Source: an uncultured bacterium (GTDB taxonomy: Bacteria; Myxococcota_A; Bradymonadia; UBA7976; VGTA01). Taken from it: DNA of 64,000 nt. The DNA lies in assembly GCA_943788935.1 (NCBI GenBank), contig CALSSE010000005.1, forward strand, positions 124,001 through 188,000, in the 5' to 3' direction. The position numbers were made by a program, and so were the translations under genes. Under the pieces are notes generated by a model. The model searched no databases, had not been told where the DNA came from, and worked only from the letters and a program-made list of their open reading frames with translations. Positions 56,230 to 64,000 of the stretch are shown here, in pieces (the stretch's first letter is position 1; each line of letters begins with the position of its first letter).

Positions 56230-57031
56230 CCGATTCACAACGACCCCAGCGAACGGTGTAAGCAGTAACGAGGAGCTTCTGCTCACCCAACGGCGTAGTG
56301 AAGGGGGCTGTTCGGGCAAGCCCTCCGCTTATGGTCGCGATGGTCCCTGCGCTGGTCGAGCGCTGCTCGCCAGCTTCGAGCCATTCAAAAGTAGCCACCC
56401 CCATGAGTGACCCCCCCCCTGAAATATCTAGAGCTCCATCGCGAACCGGGAACGCCCTCGCTGAGAAGCTGAGCTGAATCCCAGATTGGGGCGCTTGATC
56501 AAGGGCCGATGTCACCGGGAGCTTAGGATCAGGAGACTCTATATATACCTCACATTGCGGTGGAGAGGCCTCAAGCGATTGATGATCACGTGGGGGAAGC
56601 TCTCGAAAAGAGTAAATCGCGCTGAGTCGATCCTCTCCTCGATAGAGCGCATAGTTCAGCTCGACCTCCAGCTCAGGTGCGGGGATCAGCACGAGAAGAG
56701 TATCAGGGCGTCCGGTAGTGAGTAGCGGGAGCGTCAACAGCTCTCCCGCTCCACTCTCCTCACCGGAGGAGGGCAGCTCAGCTGGACGCTCCTCATTGAC
56801 ATCACTATATTGTACACCAAGGCTCAATACACTAGGATCTATTCCCTCAGGCACACCGACTCTAACGAGCCAAGGGCCAGCGACACGTACGATCCCCTGC
56901 GGCCCATTAATGTCATACATGAGGCTAGCCTGAGGCGTTGACTTGTCATCACAAGCACCACAGAGCGCCCATACTAGGCAGAGCAACGCTCTACCCCAGG
57001 GGCTACTCGAATGTATATCCATAAGACTCAT
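56207..57031 (-). CDS. Lipoprotein of unknown function
   Basis: A 274-residue product with lipobox ALCGACDDK. AAGGAG lies seven bases before the ATG. The mature protein is strand-rich, with repeated hydrophobic turns (GPWLVRVGVPEGIDPSVLSL, LTTGRPDTLLVLIPAPELEV) and a Cys near each end of the second half. No family recognised. It is the last gene in a minus-strand series of predicted lipoproteins. It overlaps the aminotransferase gene by 23 bases at the 3' end. Confidence 0.72.
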   Translation of the reverse strand: MSLMDIHSSSPWGRALLCLVWALCGACDDKSTPQASLMYDINGPQGIVRVAGPWLVRVGVPEGIDPSVLSLGVQYSDVNEERPAELPSSGEESGAGELLTLPLLTTGRPDTLLVLIPAPELEVELNYALYRGEDRLSAIYSFRELPPRDHQSLEASPPQCEVYIESPDPKLPVTSALDQAPQSGIQLSFSARAFPVRDGALDISGGGSLMGVATFEWLEAGEQRSTSAGTIATISGGLARTAPFTTPLGEQKLLVTAYTVRWGRCESVNLYSSL

Positions 57032-57105
57032 CAGTCGCTCCTTACCATTAAACCTCTCTCTTTATGCTTGAGAGGGATCACTCAAATCAAGTGCCAACTC
57101 TCATC

Positions 57106-60100
57106 TTAGTCAACCGGACTTAATCCATAGAGAATAGCATCCCAACCTTTCATGTTAACGGTTAAACTTGAACGAGTATCATCAGATAAGCGCCGTTCGA
57201 AATGTAATCTCGCCTCTTCAGGAGTGACTTGGGTATTCCCGGCTTCTTGATCGATATCGCCCTCATTGACTTCGGCGGTTAATAATCGTCTGAGCTCACT
57301 CCTCTGAAGTTGCCCTGTTAAGCTCTCAGGACAAAGAATACTTCCAATCAGAGGTCTTGAGCTACGATTGACAATCAATAGGGCGTCCTCTCCTCCAGCG
57401 CTTAACCACAAAGCATAGAGGCTGCTCTCCGAAGTCGGCAGCTTGACTCGCTGTCCTCTTAAGAGGCGGCTAACACTCTCAAGTTCTTGATTTAAACGCC
57501 CTAAACCAAAAGCTAAATCAAGATGAGCGGGAGGCCAAGCAAAGACTCTCTGCCATAGATTACCAAAAGCAAACAGCAATATTGACATCGCCCTAGCTTC
57601 TTTAACTGATGGAGCGCGCTTTACACCCCAAGCGCCATTTGGACCACTAAATAAGGAATAAGCCACACTCTGGATTCGGGCATCAAGCTCTTTAATATCC
57701 TCCATCACCTGAGATGTCGAGAGTGACCAAGAGAGAGGCTCGTGATAGCCAACCCAATTATTAGTGAAAGAGAGCTGATCAAGAGGCGAGTCAAGCTCTA
57801 ACGCCGAGAGCTGAGCAAGCTCAGTCGCGAGGGAGAGCCCAAGATCGCCCGTCAAGTTGATCCCTATCTCCACCTGATCTCGAGCTTCACCTAAGCTCAC
57901 CGCCACATCCTTGGCGAGCAAAATAATGAGTCGAGACCAGCTCGCTCTACACGCCGTCAAGGCTTCACCTCGAGTGCAGACTTGTGCTGAGCAACGCCTC
58001 TGAACCTCTTCTAAAAGCGGAAGTTTAAGCGTAGATAGATCTTGGACCGTACTCAAGTCGTCGACACAGCGGCGCATAGGGTGAATTAAAGGTTCATCTA
58101 GCAGGGTCAAAGCAAAGCGTTCAGAGCTCTCCTCAAAGAGGGAGATCGCCTGACCTAGAGATTGAGCGATCTCAAGATAAACGCTCCTCAAATCACCGTC
58201 TCGCCAAAAGTTAACTCCATAGAAGAGGTTGAAATCCAAAAAGAGACCCAAGTCCCTAGAGAGGTCAACTGCCGTTGGAACCCAGTTCTTATGAGGGTTA
58301 CCTATACTCAGCCCTTGAAACCCTAAATCATTCAATAATAAACCGAGCTCATTCTCGATGTAATGCTCACCTCGTCGCATAGGGATAACGGGAGCGATCT
58401 TCAAAGAGGTATCCACTGTAGGTAACTCATCAAAACGCTGCATTTCATGAGCGATGGCTTCATTAGGAAACGCCATGAGTCTCACACTGGCCAGAGCACC
58501 TCCCCATCTCATCCCATGAGGACTATATAAAGCAGGACTAATCCCAAAATGCTCACCCGAGATTAAGGCTAAATCTAGAGTTAAAAATAGCTCTGCCCCG
58601 ATGACCTCAGGAGGTAGAGATCTCCAATCGAGTACAAAGGTCAGCCTGCATTCCTCTTCTTCACATTGCTCTTCATCGACTCTCCACACTGTATTAAGGT
58701 CGAGGCCTTCGTCTCTTGACCACTCTAATGAGATAGGATCACCATGAAGAGAGAGACGCAGAGCACCTTTGACTCGATCAAGCTCTCGGGTGTTAAGTAT
58801 GAGCTGCAGGCTTTCATCTGATGATTGAACAGTGACCTGTGGAGAGCTTTGATGTCCTGAGGAATCGTCAAGCGGTTGAAGCGAAATCGGTTGAGGCTCC
58901 ATCGCCAATGATTGACATAGCCCAAATCCTTGTGAAGCCAAGCTCTCGGTGTCAACACGTCGTGCATCGAGGTGTCTACTCGGGTCGCAAGGAAGATCAG
59001 CGGTAAGGGGTAAAGGCTCTTCAGAGGAGATGTTCCCCTCTTCATCGAGAGGTAAACTTAAAGGGGTTAGAGCGACACCTCCAATGGAGCTCTCATCTTG
59101 GCCTTCGCCCCAAAGTTTAAGTTCAGCGAGTCCTGTAGGACATCCTTGAGCTAAATAGATCCCCTCCTCCAAGAGTGTTAAACGACAGCCCAAGGATCCC
59201 TCTTCTCCCTGATCACATCCCTGACTTTGGTGGGAGAGTAGCTCGGCTCTCTGCTCTCCTTGCGCGCCATGAAGTGAGAGTAACATCCCCCGACAGCTGC
59301 CCTCAGGTAAAGTGACCACGCTGCTCATGGCGACCAAGGGGTGAAGTTGTAGTGTGTGTGACCCCTCCTCCATCCGTAAGCCCACGGTTGACATCCCCTC
59401 GACCCATCTTTGTCGATCTAACTCAAGTGAGGGTGGTGGAGAGGCCACCCACCGATGAGGTAAGCGGTCAACTGAGTAATCAAATCGAGCATTTTTGATC
59501 ACTTGATGACAGTCAGAACCATCTCCATCTCGAAAAGAAGAGGGAGGTAAGAGAGCGACCGCTTCTCCTGATAAGACCTCTTTAACGTGAACGTCAGCTT
59601 GGCAGTGAACACAACTTAAACGCAGCGCAGAGAGCTGACGTTGGGGCTCATCCTCTCCTGTTCTTAAAGGGACTCGACTGATCCACTCTTCACCAAGACG
59701 AACCCACAGCTCTCCCTCGGTCGCTACAATCGTATAGTGATATCTTTGGTTCAGGCGGATCAAGAGCTGACCCGCATTAGGGCCTGCTCTCCCTCGATCA
59801 TACAACCGAGGGGGAGTATGGGGTTGAAGATACAAGCCTGTCGAGCTCCCAGGATAACCTGTGCCGGGTTGTTCTCCCTGGTCGATCAACCCAAGATAAA
59901 AGAAAGCCTGACCCTGATCCACCTGCGGGACGTCGGCTTGAGTGATCATGATCGATAAATGTATGCTCCAACTTGAAGAGGGTAGTGCCATTGGTAATGT
60001 TAAACTGCCTTGGCTCTGCTCTTCCCTCTGTCTATTAAAAAACCATCTCGATAAGCTAATCGATGGAATTGTAGTTACGTTATCCCTACATTCTACGTAA

Positions 60101-60657
60101 TCCTCACCCTCTGCCTCATGAATCCACGGAAGTTCACAGGGTTGACCGTCGACCTCTGAGTCCCATACAGGTGTCCAATGAAAAGCATCGATCAGCTCAG
60201 GACAGCGCCCCTCGAGTTGAGCTTGATCATGACCACAATGAGCGTGTTGCCACTCGCTGATATCAAGTCTCGCCATTAGCTCTTGATCGAGCTGAGCCAT
60301 GTCAAGATCGCTGAGCTCTTGATCTAATGAGATCTCTCCAAAGTCATACTCTACGCTCTGATCAGGTCTTCCGAGATCGATCAAGGCATCGGGCTCAAGG
60401 TTACCAGAGAGATCATGAAGCGGCTCATAATCAACATCCGTAAAGCCATCAAGGAGAGTCTCTAGGGGTCCTTCAAAATCAGACTCAGAGTAGCTCTGAT
60501 CGTAGACATCAAAGGGGGATTCATCTTCAAGGTCACTCTTCTCTTGCGGAGTCTCACACCCTAAAAGAGAGAGAGTAAGACAATAAAATAGGTATTTAAC
60601 TCCTCTGTTTAACGAAAATTTTGAGGATGTTATATCTCTTAAGTCAATAGTGGGCAC
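57106..60657 (-). CDS. Large lipoprotein with LamG-like and TIM-barrel-like regions
   Basis: An 1183-residue protein starting at GTG. The signal ends in lipobox LSLLGCETP, followed by a strongly acidic Asp/Glu/Leu region to about residue 140. About residues 150-360 look like a concanavalin/LamG-type fold (WSIHLSIMITQADVPQVDQG). The C-terminal 400 residues resemble a (beta/alpha)8 glycosidase-like fold (LGLFLDFNLFYGVNFW, FALTLLDEPLIHPMRR, and a final strand module with LLIVNRSSRPLIGSIL). The catalytic acids cannot be located confidently. It follows the CotH-like gene by 91 bases and a 16-base tandem repeat, suggesting one operon. Confidence 0.65.
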   Translation of the reverse strand: MPTIDLRDITSSKFSLNRGVKYLFYCLTLSLLGCETPQEKSDLEDESPFDVYDQSYSESDFEGPLETLLDGFTDVDYEPLHDLSGNLEPDALIDLGRPDQSVEYDFGEISLDQELSDLDMAQLDQELMARLDISEWQHAHCGHDQAQLEGRCPELIDAFHWTPVWDSEVDGQPCELPWIHEAEGEDYVECRDNVTTIPSISLSRWFFNRQREEQSQGSLTLPMALPSSSWSIHLSIMITQADVPQVDQGQAFFYLGLIDQGEQPGTGYPGSSTGLYLQPHTPPRLYDRGRAGPNAGQLLIRLNQRYHYTIVATEGELWVRLGEEWISRVPLRTGEDEPQRQLSALRLSCVHCQADVHVKEVLSGEAVALLPPSSFRDGDGSDCHQVIKNARFDYSVDRLPHRWVASPPPSLELDRQRWVEGMSTVGLRMEEGSHTLQLHPLVAMSSVVTLPEGSCRGMLLSLHGAQGEQRAELLSHQSQGCDQGEEGSLGCRLTLLEEGIYLAQGCPTGLAELKLWGEGQDESSIGGVALTPLSLPLDEEGNISSEEPLPLTADLPCDPSRHLDARRVDTESLASQGFGLCQSLAMEPQPISLQPLDDSSGHQSSPQVTVQSSDESLQLILNTRELDRVKGALRLSLHGDPISLEWSRDEGLDLNTVWRVDEEQCEEEECRLTFVLDWRSLPPEVIGAELFLTLDLALISGEHFGISPALYSPHGMRWGGALASVRLMAFPNEAIAHEMQRFDELPTVDTSLKIAPVIPMRRGEHYIENELGLLLNDLGFQGLSIGNPHKNWVPTAVDLSRDLGLFLDFNLFYGVNFWRDGDLRSVYLEIAQSLGQAISLFEESSERFALTLLDEPLIHPMRRCVDDLSTVQDLSTLKLPLLEEVQRRCSAQVCTRGEALTACRASWSRLIILLAKDVAVSLGEARDQVEIGINLTGDLGLSLATELAQLSALELDSPLDQLSFTNNWVGYHEPLSWSLSTSQVMEDIKELDARIQSVAYSLFSGPNGAWGVKRAPSVKEARAMSILLFAFGNLWQRVFAWPPAHLDLAFGLGRLNQELESVSRLLRGQRVKLPTSESSLYALWLSAGGEDALLIVNRSSRPLIGSILCPESLTGQLQRSELRRLLTAEVNEGDIDQEAGNTQVTPEEARLHFERRLSDDTRSSLTVNMKGWDAILYGLSPVD

Positions 60658-60702
60658 CTAGCGTACTCCTCTTTTCTCTTATCCTGTTTTATCCGCTAAA
60701 AA

Positions 60703-60734
60703 GGAAGCTCGTCAAAGAGGAAGCTCGTCAAAGA
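60703..60734. repeat. 16-bp tandem repeat (2 copies) between the CotH-like and large lipoprotein genes
   Basis: GGAAGCTCGTCAAAGA occurs twice in succession. It lies in the short intergenic gap. Confidence 0.9.
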
Positions 60735-60748
60735 GTGCTCGCTAAGAC

Positions 60749-62557
60749 TTACTCGCTCCAGCTCCGCAAGAGGCCACTCAAAGAGCCGATGATAGGATCA
60801 CCCTCTCCCGATCCCCCTTGCTCAAGATTCATCTCAACAAAGGCGGAGGCGATATAGACAATCTCATAATCACTCTCTGCTCCGGAGTAGTAGAGCTCAG
60901 ACCACACCTCTTGATCTCCTGAGCGCCAATTCTCCTCCTCTAAACTTACGTTTAAGAGGAGAAACTCATTGAGCCCAAGAGAGCCCAAGATGTTAAGTCT
61001 AGGTCCAAATTCATCATCACTCCCCGCCGCTGACCCCACCGTCCGTATGAGTGGGTCTTCATCCGCGTCGAGAATAACCTCAAAGCGCTGTCCATCTCTC
61101 ATAAACCATTCACTCGGATCTTGATTAATCAAGCCCCATGTCGTGTCGAAAGAGGCGCTAGTTGAGCCGAAGGGGACGAGGCAAGCGAGACCCTCTAGCT
61201 CTTCAATGACCTCAGGGTCACCCATCGCGAGTTCCTCTTCGATCTCACCTCTTCGGGCTCTAAAGATCTCAGTTAGGAGCTCGATCTCACTCTCTACGAA
61301 GTCTCGTTCGGCGGTATCGTCGATCCAATCCGAGAGTAGCAAGCTCATCTCCTCGATACGACTCACCCATAAGGCTTCATCCCACACCGTGTCTAAGAGA
61401 TCATTTAAAGCCGCAAAGTATCGTCGTCTACCCTCTGGGTCTTGGTACAAAAGCCAAGTGATCGCCCCGCGCTGATAAACGCTTTGTGAATCACCATCCG
61501 CGACATCATAGGCTCTCAACACCCCATCGATCCCCCATAATAAAAACTGAAACCGTCCCTCTCGTTCGGGGAGGCCATATATATAAAAGTTATTTCGGTT
61601 GCCGCTGTAACCATCAGAGTGAAGCAAGAGTGACTCGAGAGCCCAAAAACGAATAAATTGCTCTACATCCATCACCTCATCGAGTCGATCGATGAGGCCA
61701 CCGGTATCTCCGGTGAGAGCATCACGCACCGCGAGGAGGTCAGGACTCTCTCGTCGCTCATCATCATTGTTCTTGGGCTCAAAGGTGTTGATACCGCGCT
61801 CCGTGAAATCACTAATCGTTCCCTCATAGAGATTCCCCTCATATGAGCCAAACCTCTCCTCAAAGAAGGGGCGTTTGTAAGGCTCAATATTGACGTAGAT
61901 TCCCATAGGTTGACCATTAACCTCGACCTTGGCAAAATTACATCTCGGCGCCGGAATACCCGCGCTCTCGATAATTTCATAGCCTAAACATTGACGAATG
62001 ATCGCGGGGTCTTGTACCGCGTTATTGAGCGTTAGTCGACGAGCACCCATGTAGTTTTGTTCATCTTCAAATTCTCCGAGATCGATCTTTAATCCAGGCT
62101 TATCCTCACTCAAAGAGCCGAAGAATCCCTTCTTGCGGACCTCTACTCGCGGATAGAGTTGACCGTCAAGTGATACGCTCGCTTCAAACCATGTGAAGAC
62201 GCTCTCGAAAGGCTGATCGAGACAATCAGGTCCGTCAAAGAGATCGACAAAGGTCCGGCTTTGAGCGCTGAGCTCATCCCAATCTCGCTCATCCATAGTG
62301 ATCGAGACCTCTAGGAGTCGTTCAACGCTGTAGAGCTCATCTAGACGCTCTATTCTCTCAGCGAGAGTCTCTTGATCTGTCGCCAAGAGCTCTGCGTCAG
62401 GCAACTCAACCATCCTCGTATCTGCGACGTTATCGACCATCATGTCTGAAAGAGACATCTCCGACGCCATACTGTTATCATCAGTACACGCTACAGTGAT
62501 CGTTAAAAATATGATGAGTAGAGGATAAAGAATAAAAGTATGTGTTTGATAGAACAT
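60749..62557 (-). CDS. CotH-like kinase-fold lipoprotein
   Basis: A 602-residue protein with lipobox TITVACTDD. The CotH signature elements are visible: VRKKGFFGSLSEDKPGLKI, ARRLTLNNAVQDPAIIRQCL, GIPAPRCNFAKVEVNGQPMG and the active-site region LLHSDGYSGNRNNFYIYGL followed by FLLWGIDGVLRAYD. CotH proteins are kinase-fold enzymes first known from spore coats; here it would act outside the cytoplasm as a lipoprotein. Its target may be among neighbouring lipoproteins, but that is speculation. The N-terminal 70 residues after the lipobox are Asp/Met-rich. It lies between the GH128-like gene and the large lipoprotein gene. Confidence 0.87.
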   Translation of the reverse strand: MFYQTHTFILYPLLIIFLTITVACTDDNSMASEMSLSDMMVDNVADTRMVELPDAELLATDQETLAERIERLDELYSVERLLEVSITMDERDWDELSAQSRTFVDLFDGPDCLDQPFESVFTWFEASVSLDGQLYPRVEVRKKGFFGSLSEDKPGLKIDLGEFEDEQNYMGARRLTLNNAVQDPAIIRQCLGYEIIESAGIPAPRCNFAKVEVNGQPMGIYVNIEPYKRPFFEERFGSYEGNLYEGTISDFTERGINTFEPKNNDDERRESPDLLAVRDALTGDTGGLIDRLDEVMDVEQFIRFWALESLLLHSDGYSGNRNNFYIYGLPEREGRFQFLLWGIDGVLRAYDVADGDSQSVYQRGAITWLLYQDPEGRRRYFAALNDLLDTVWDEALWVSRIEEMSLLLSDWIDDTAERDFVESEIELLTEIFRARRGEIEEELAMGDPEVIEELEGLACLVPFGSTSASFDTTWGLINQDPSEWFMRDGQRFEVILDADEDPLIRTVGSAAGSDDEFGPRLNILGSLGLNEFLLLNVSLEEENWRSGDQEVWSELYYSGAESDYEIVYIASAFVEMNLEQGGSGEGDPIIGSLSGLLRSWSE

Positions 62558-62613
62558 TAGTGCCCCTCTGATTATATTCTTAGTTATGTCTTAATAGCCT
62601 TTAGCTCCAACAG

Positions 62614-63690
62614 TCACTCATCATAATAAGGAGCGTTAATGTAGGCTTCGCCGAGCGGTGTGAGAGCGCCATCTTCAGCGAGAAGGTTGATCTTAGGGAA
62701 ATCAGGACGACGACCTGTGAACCATGCATAGCGATAGACGTAAGGGTGGGCCTCAAGGAAGGAGACCATGTCGAGGAGCCACTGTCTCTCTAGTTCATCC
62801 GTAGCCCAATCTTCGCTACGCCATAGGGCGAACTCAGTAAGCCAAAGAGGCTTACCATAGCGCATCACCATCTCATCGACTTGATCTTCGAGGCCATAGT
62901 CATACCAATGAAGAGCGGTGTAATCCATATGAGGCTCGCGACCAAATTGAGCCTGAAACTCGTCTAGGAACATGTCCATCCAGATGATGAAATTACTCCC
63001 AATGGGTGCGCCTTCGACAACCACACAGCCACCGCAATAATTGAGCGCTGGGCCAACGAGCTCTAGATCATACTCCTCGGCGATCTCCTCAAAAATCGGC
63101 CAAATAGAGGCGGCATAAGCGGGAGTCAAGTTCGCTTGATCTTGAAAGTTAGGCTCATTGTAAGTGAGTAAATAACGAACCTCTGGGTGTTCGTCGAGAA
63201 AGGCTCTGATCTGATCAGGGTTGTTACCATTCCATGTCATCGGTACCCAGTCCACCTGAAGCGTTTCATAGCTCTCCGCGATCGGAGAGTTATAGCTCGG
63301 CGACCAATTATACCACCATGACACCCCTGAGGAGAGCGCCTCAAAGTCGGCGAGGCTATTAAAGCCATAAGCGATCCCTCGCTTATAGCTCTTGTTCAGC
63401 TCAAGGGGTTGAGAGCCACCCATATTCATATCAAATAGATCAGTGTTCATTTCGATATCAGTCCCACCGATATCAGTCCCTCCTGTGTCAATCACCCCTG
63501 TGTCAGCGAGCTCCTCTCTCTCACTCTCAGAGTCGGCATCCCCTATCATTTCTCCCGCTTGAACACTTGTGCCCTCGCTTGACATATCAATGATATTGGG
63601 GGCCTGAGCACCTTGTTCCATCTCTTCACAGCCCACTGCTGAGAGGAGCGCTGCGACCCATAGTGACGTTATAAATAATGTGTATCTCAT
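62614..63690 (-). CDS. GH128-like glycoside hydrolase lipoprotein
   Basis: A 358-residue lipoprotein (lipobox LSAVGCEE) with a short repeated acidic spacer (DTGGTDIGGTDIEM). The catalytic domain has SSGVSWWYNWSPSYNSP, LLTYNEPNFQDQANLT with a probable acid/base Glu, ALHWYDYG and LWLTEFALWRSED with the probable nucleophile Glu. This pattern is typical of GH128/glycosyl hydrolase catalytic-core proteins that cleave beta-1,3-glucans. AGGAG seven bases before the ATG supports the start. It heads the operon-like lipoprotein run with the CotH-like gene. Confidence 0.85.
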   Translation of the reverse strand: MRYTLFITSLWVAALLSAVGCEEMEQGAQAPNIIDMSSEGTSVQAGEMIGDADSESEREELADTGVIDTGGTDIGGTDIEMNTDLFDMNMGGSQPLELNKSYKRGIAYGFNSLADFEALSSGVSWWYNWSPSYNSPIAESYETLQVDWVPMTWNGNNPDQIRAFLDEHPEVRYLLTYNEPNFQDQANLTPAYAASIWPIFEEIAEEYDLELVGPALNYCGGCVVVEGAPIGSNFIIWMDMFLDEFQAQFGREPHMDYTALHWYDYGLEDQVDEMVMRYGKPLWLTEFALWRSEDWATDELERQWLLDMVSFLEAHPYVYRYAWFTGRRPDFPKINLLAEDGALTPLGEAYINAPYYDE

Positions 63691-63873
63691 CTGAGTTCTC
63701 CTAGAGATATGATGATCTGAACTATACCTCAGAAAGCAGAAGCTGTCATGACCGACTCATAATCTATATCTGATGAGACCCTACAGGATCATGAAGTATC
63801 TATGGAGAGTGACCTTCGTATCTATTCTTAATGTCGACTAACTCTCATGAGTTGACGTCAGAAATGAGGCTTC

Positions 63874-64000
63874 ATGCCTGCCAAGCATAAGACAAAAAAA
63901 ACGAAATTTCCCGAGACCAGGGTGAAGAACCCTGAGCCTCTCGCAGAGAGTGATGATTGGATCATATGGGCAGCTTGGGCAGACCGAGTCACCTTTGAGG
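63874..64000 (+). CDS. DUF2805-like protein (5' end only)
   Basis: An ATG after GAGG begins an open frame to the window edge: MPAKHKTKKTKFPET, then a linker and DDWIIWAAWADRVTFEE. The last part resembles the start of DUF2805/TIGR03643 proteins (small helix-turn-helix-like family with AWADRxxFEEI). Only 42 codons are available, so the assignment is tentative. It is divergent from the GH128-like gene, with about 180 bases between. Confidence 0.5.
   Translation, partial: MPAKHKTKKTKFPETRVKNPEPLAESDDWIIWAAWADRVTFE

Overview
The window looks like chromosomal DNA from a Gram-negative bacterium of the deltaproteobacterial/Myxococcota kind, possibly close to the Bradymonadales. This is inferred from content, not from a database match. 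The clues are many lipobox-bearing secreted proteins with low-complexity linkers, two proteins with MYXO-CTERM-like tails, MopE-type Asp-rich repeats, and PATAN (DUF4388), PEGA, lamin-tail, CotH and MoxR proteins. An outer membrane is implied by a LolC/E-type permease, Lnt, a FadL-type porin and other beta-barrels. No tRNA, rRNA, CRISPR array, phage or intact insertion sequence was recognised.

Positions 1-5.6 kb hold a partial LolC/E permease, lysS, a 2-Cys peroxiredoxin, a methyltransferase-like protein, a repeat-bearing lipoprotein and a methylmalonyl-CoA epimerase-like protein. From 5.7 to 12.2 kb lies a housekeeping block, rpmH-rnpA-yidD-yidC-khpB, followed by gyrB. Its order resembles oriC neighbourhoods, but dnaA is absent. 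From 12.2 to 15.6 kb is a three-gene MoxR-ATPase module whose two partners I could not assign. An SH3b/beta-barrel protein follows. The 397-bp gap at 17.1-17.5 kb contains a perfect 50-bp inverted repeat around a 25-bp loop, the most striking non-coding structure here.

From 17.5 to 28.6 kb, all on the minus strand, are a two-haem cytochrome lipoprotein, small proteins, an aminotransferase, and a 2-oxoacid dehydrogenase/lipoylation series (lpdA, E1-beta, E2 with two lipoyl domains, lipB, lipA) that lacks E1-alpha, then a PATAN protein. At 28.9 kb is a fused sugar-nucleotidyltransferase/CDP-alcohol phosphatidyltransferase. From 30 to 41 kb come hypothetical proteins, lipoproteins, a PD40 lipoprotein with a CxxCH site, lnt, a three-domain lamin-tail lipoprotein with about twenty 7-residue repeats, and a PEGA protein.

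From 41 to 56 kb, on the plus strand, are a FadL-type protein, a matrixin-type metalloprotease, lipoproteins, a three-gene operon of unknown membrane proteins preceded by a pentanucleotide microsatellite, a VWA/MopE-like protein, an NhaC-type antiporter, a GH13 lipoprotein and a class V aminotransferase. From 56.2 to 63.7 kb a minus-strand run encodes four predicted lipoproteins, including a GH128-like glycosidase and a CotH-like kinase. The window ends in a partial DUF2805-like gene.

The recurring theme is the in-frame expansion of short tandem repeats (mostly 12 bp, encoding tetrapeptides) in envelope proteins, usually just after the lipobox. The copies are nearly identical in DNA, which points to recent expansion and probable length polymorphism. 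A comparable repeat even interrupts gyrB.
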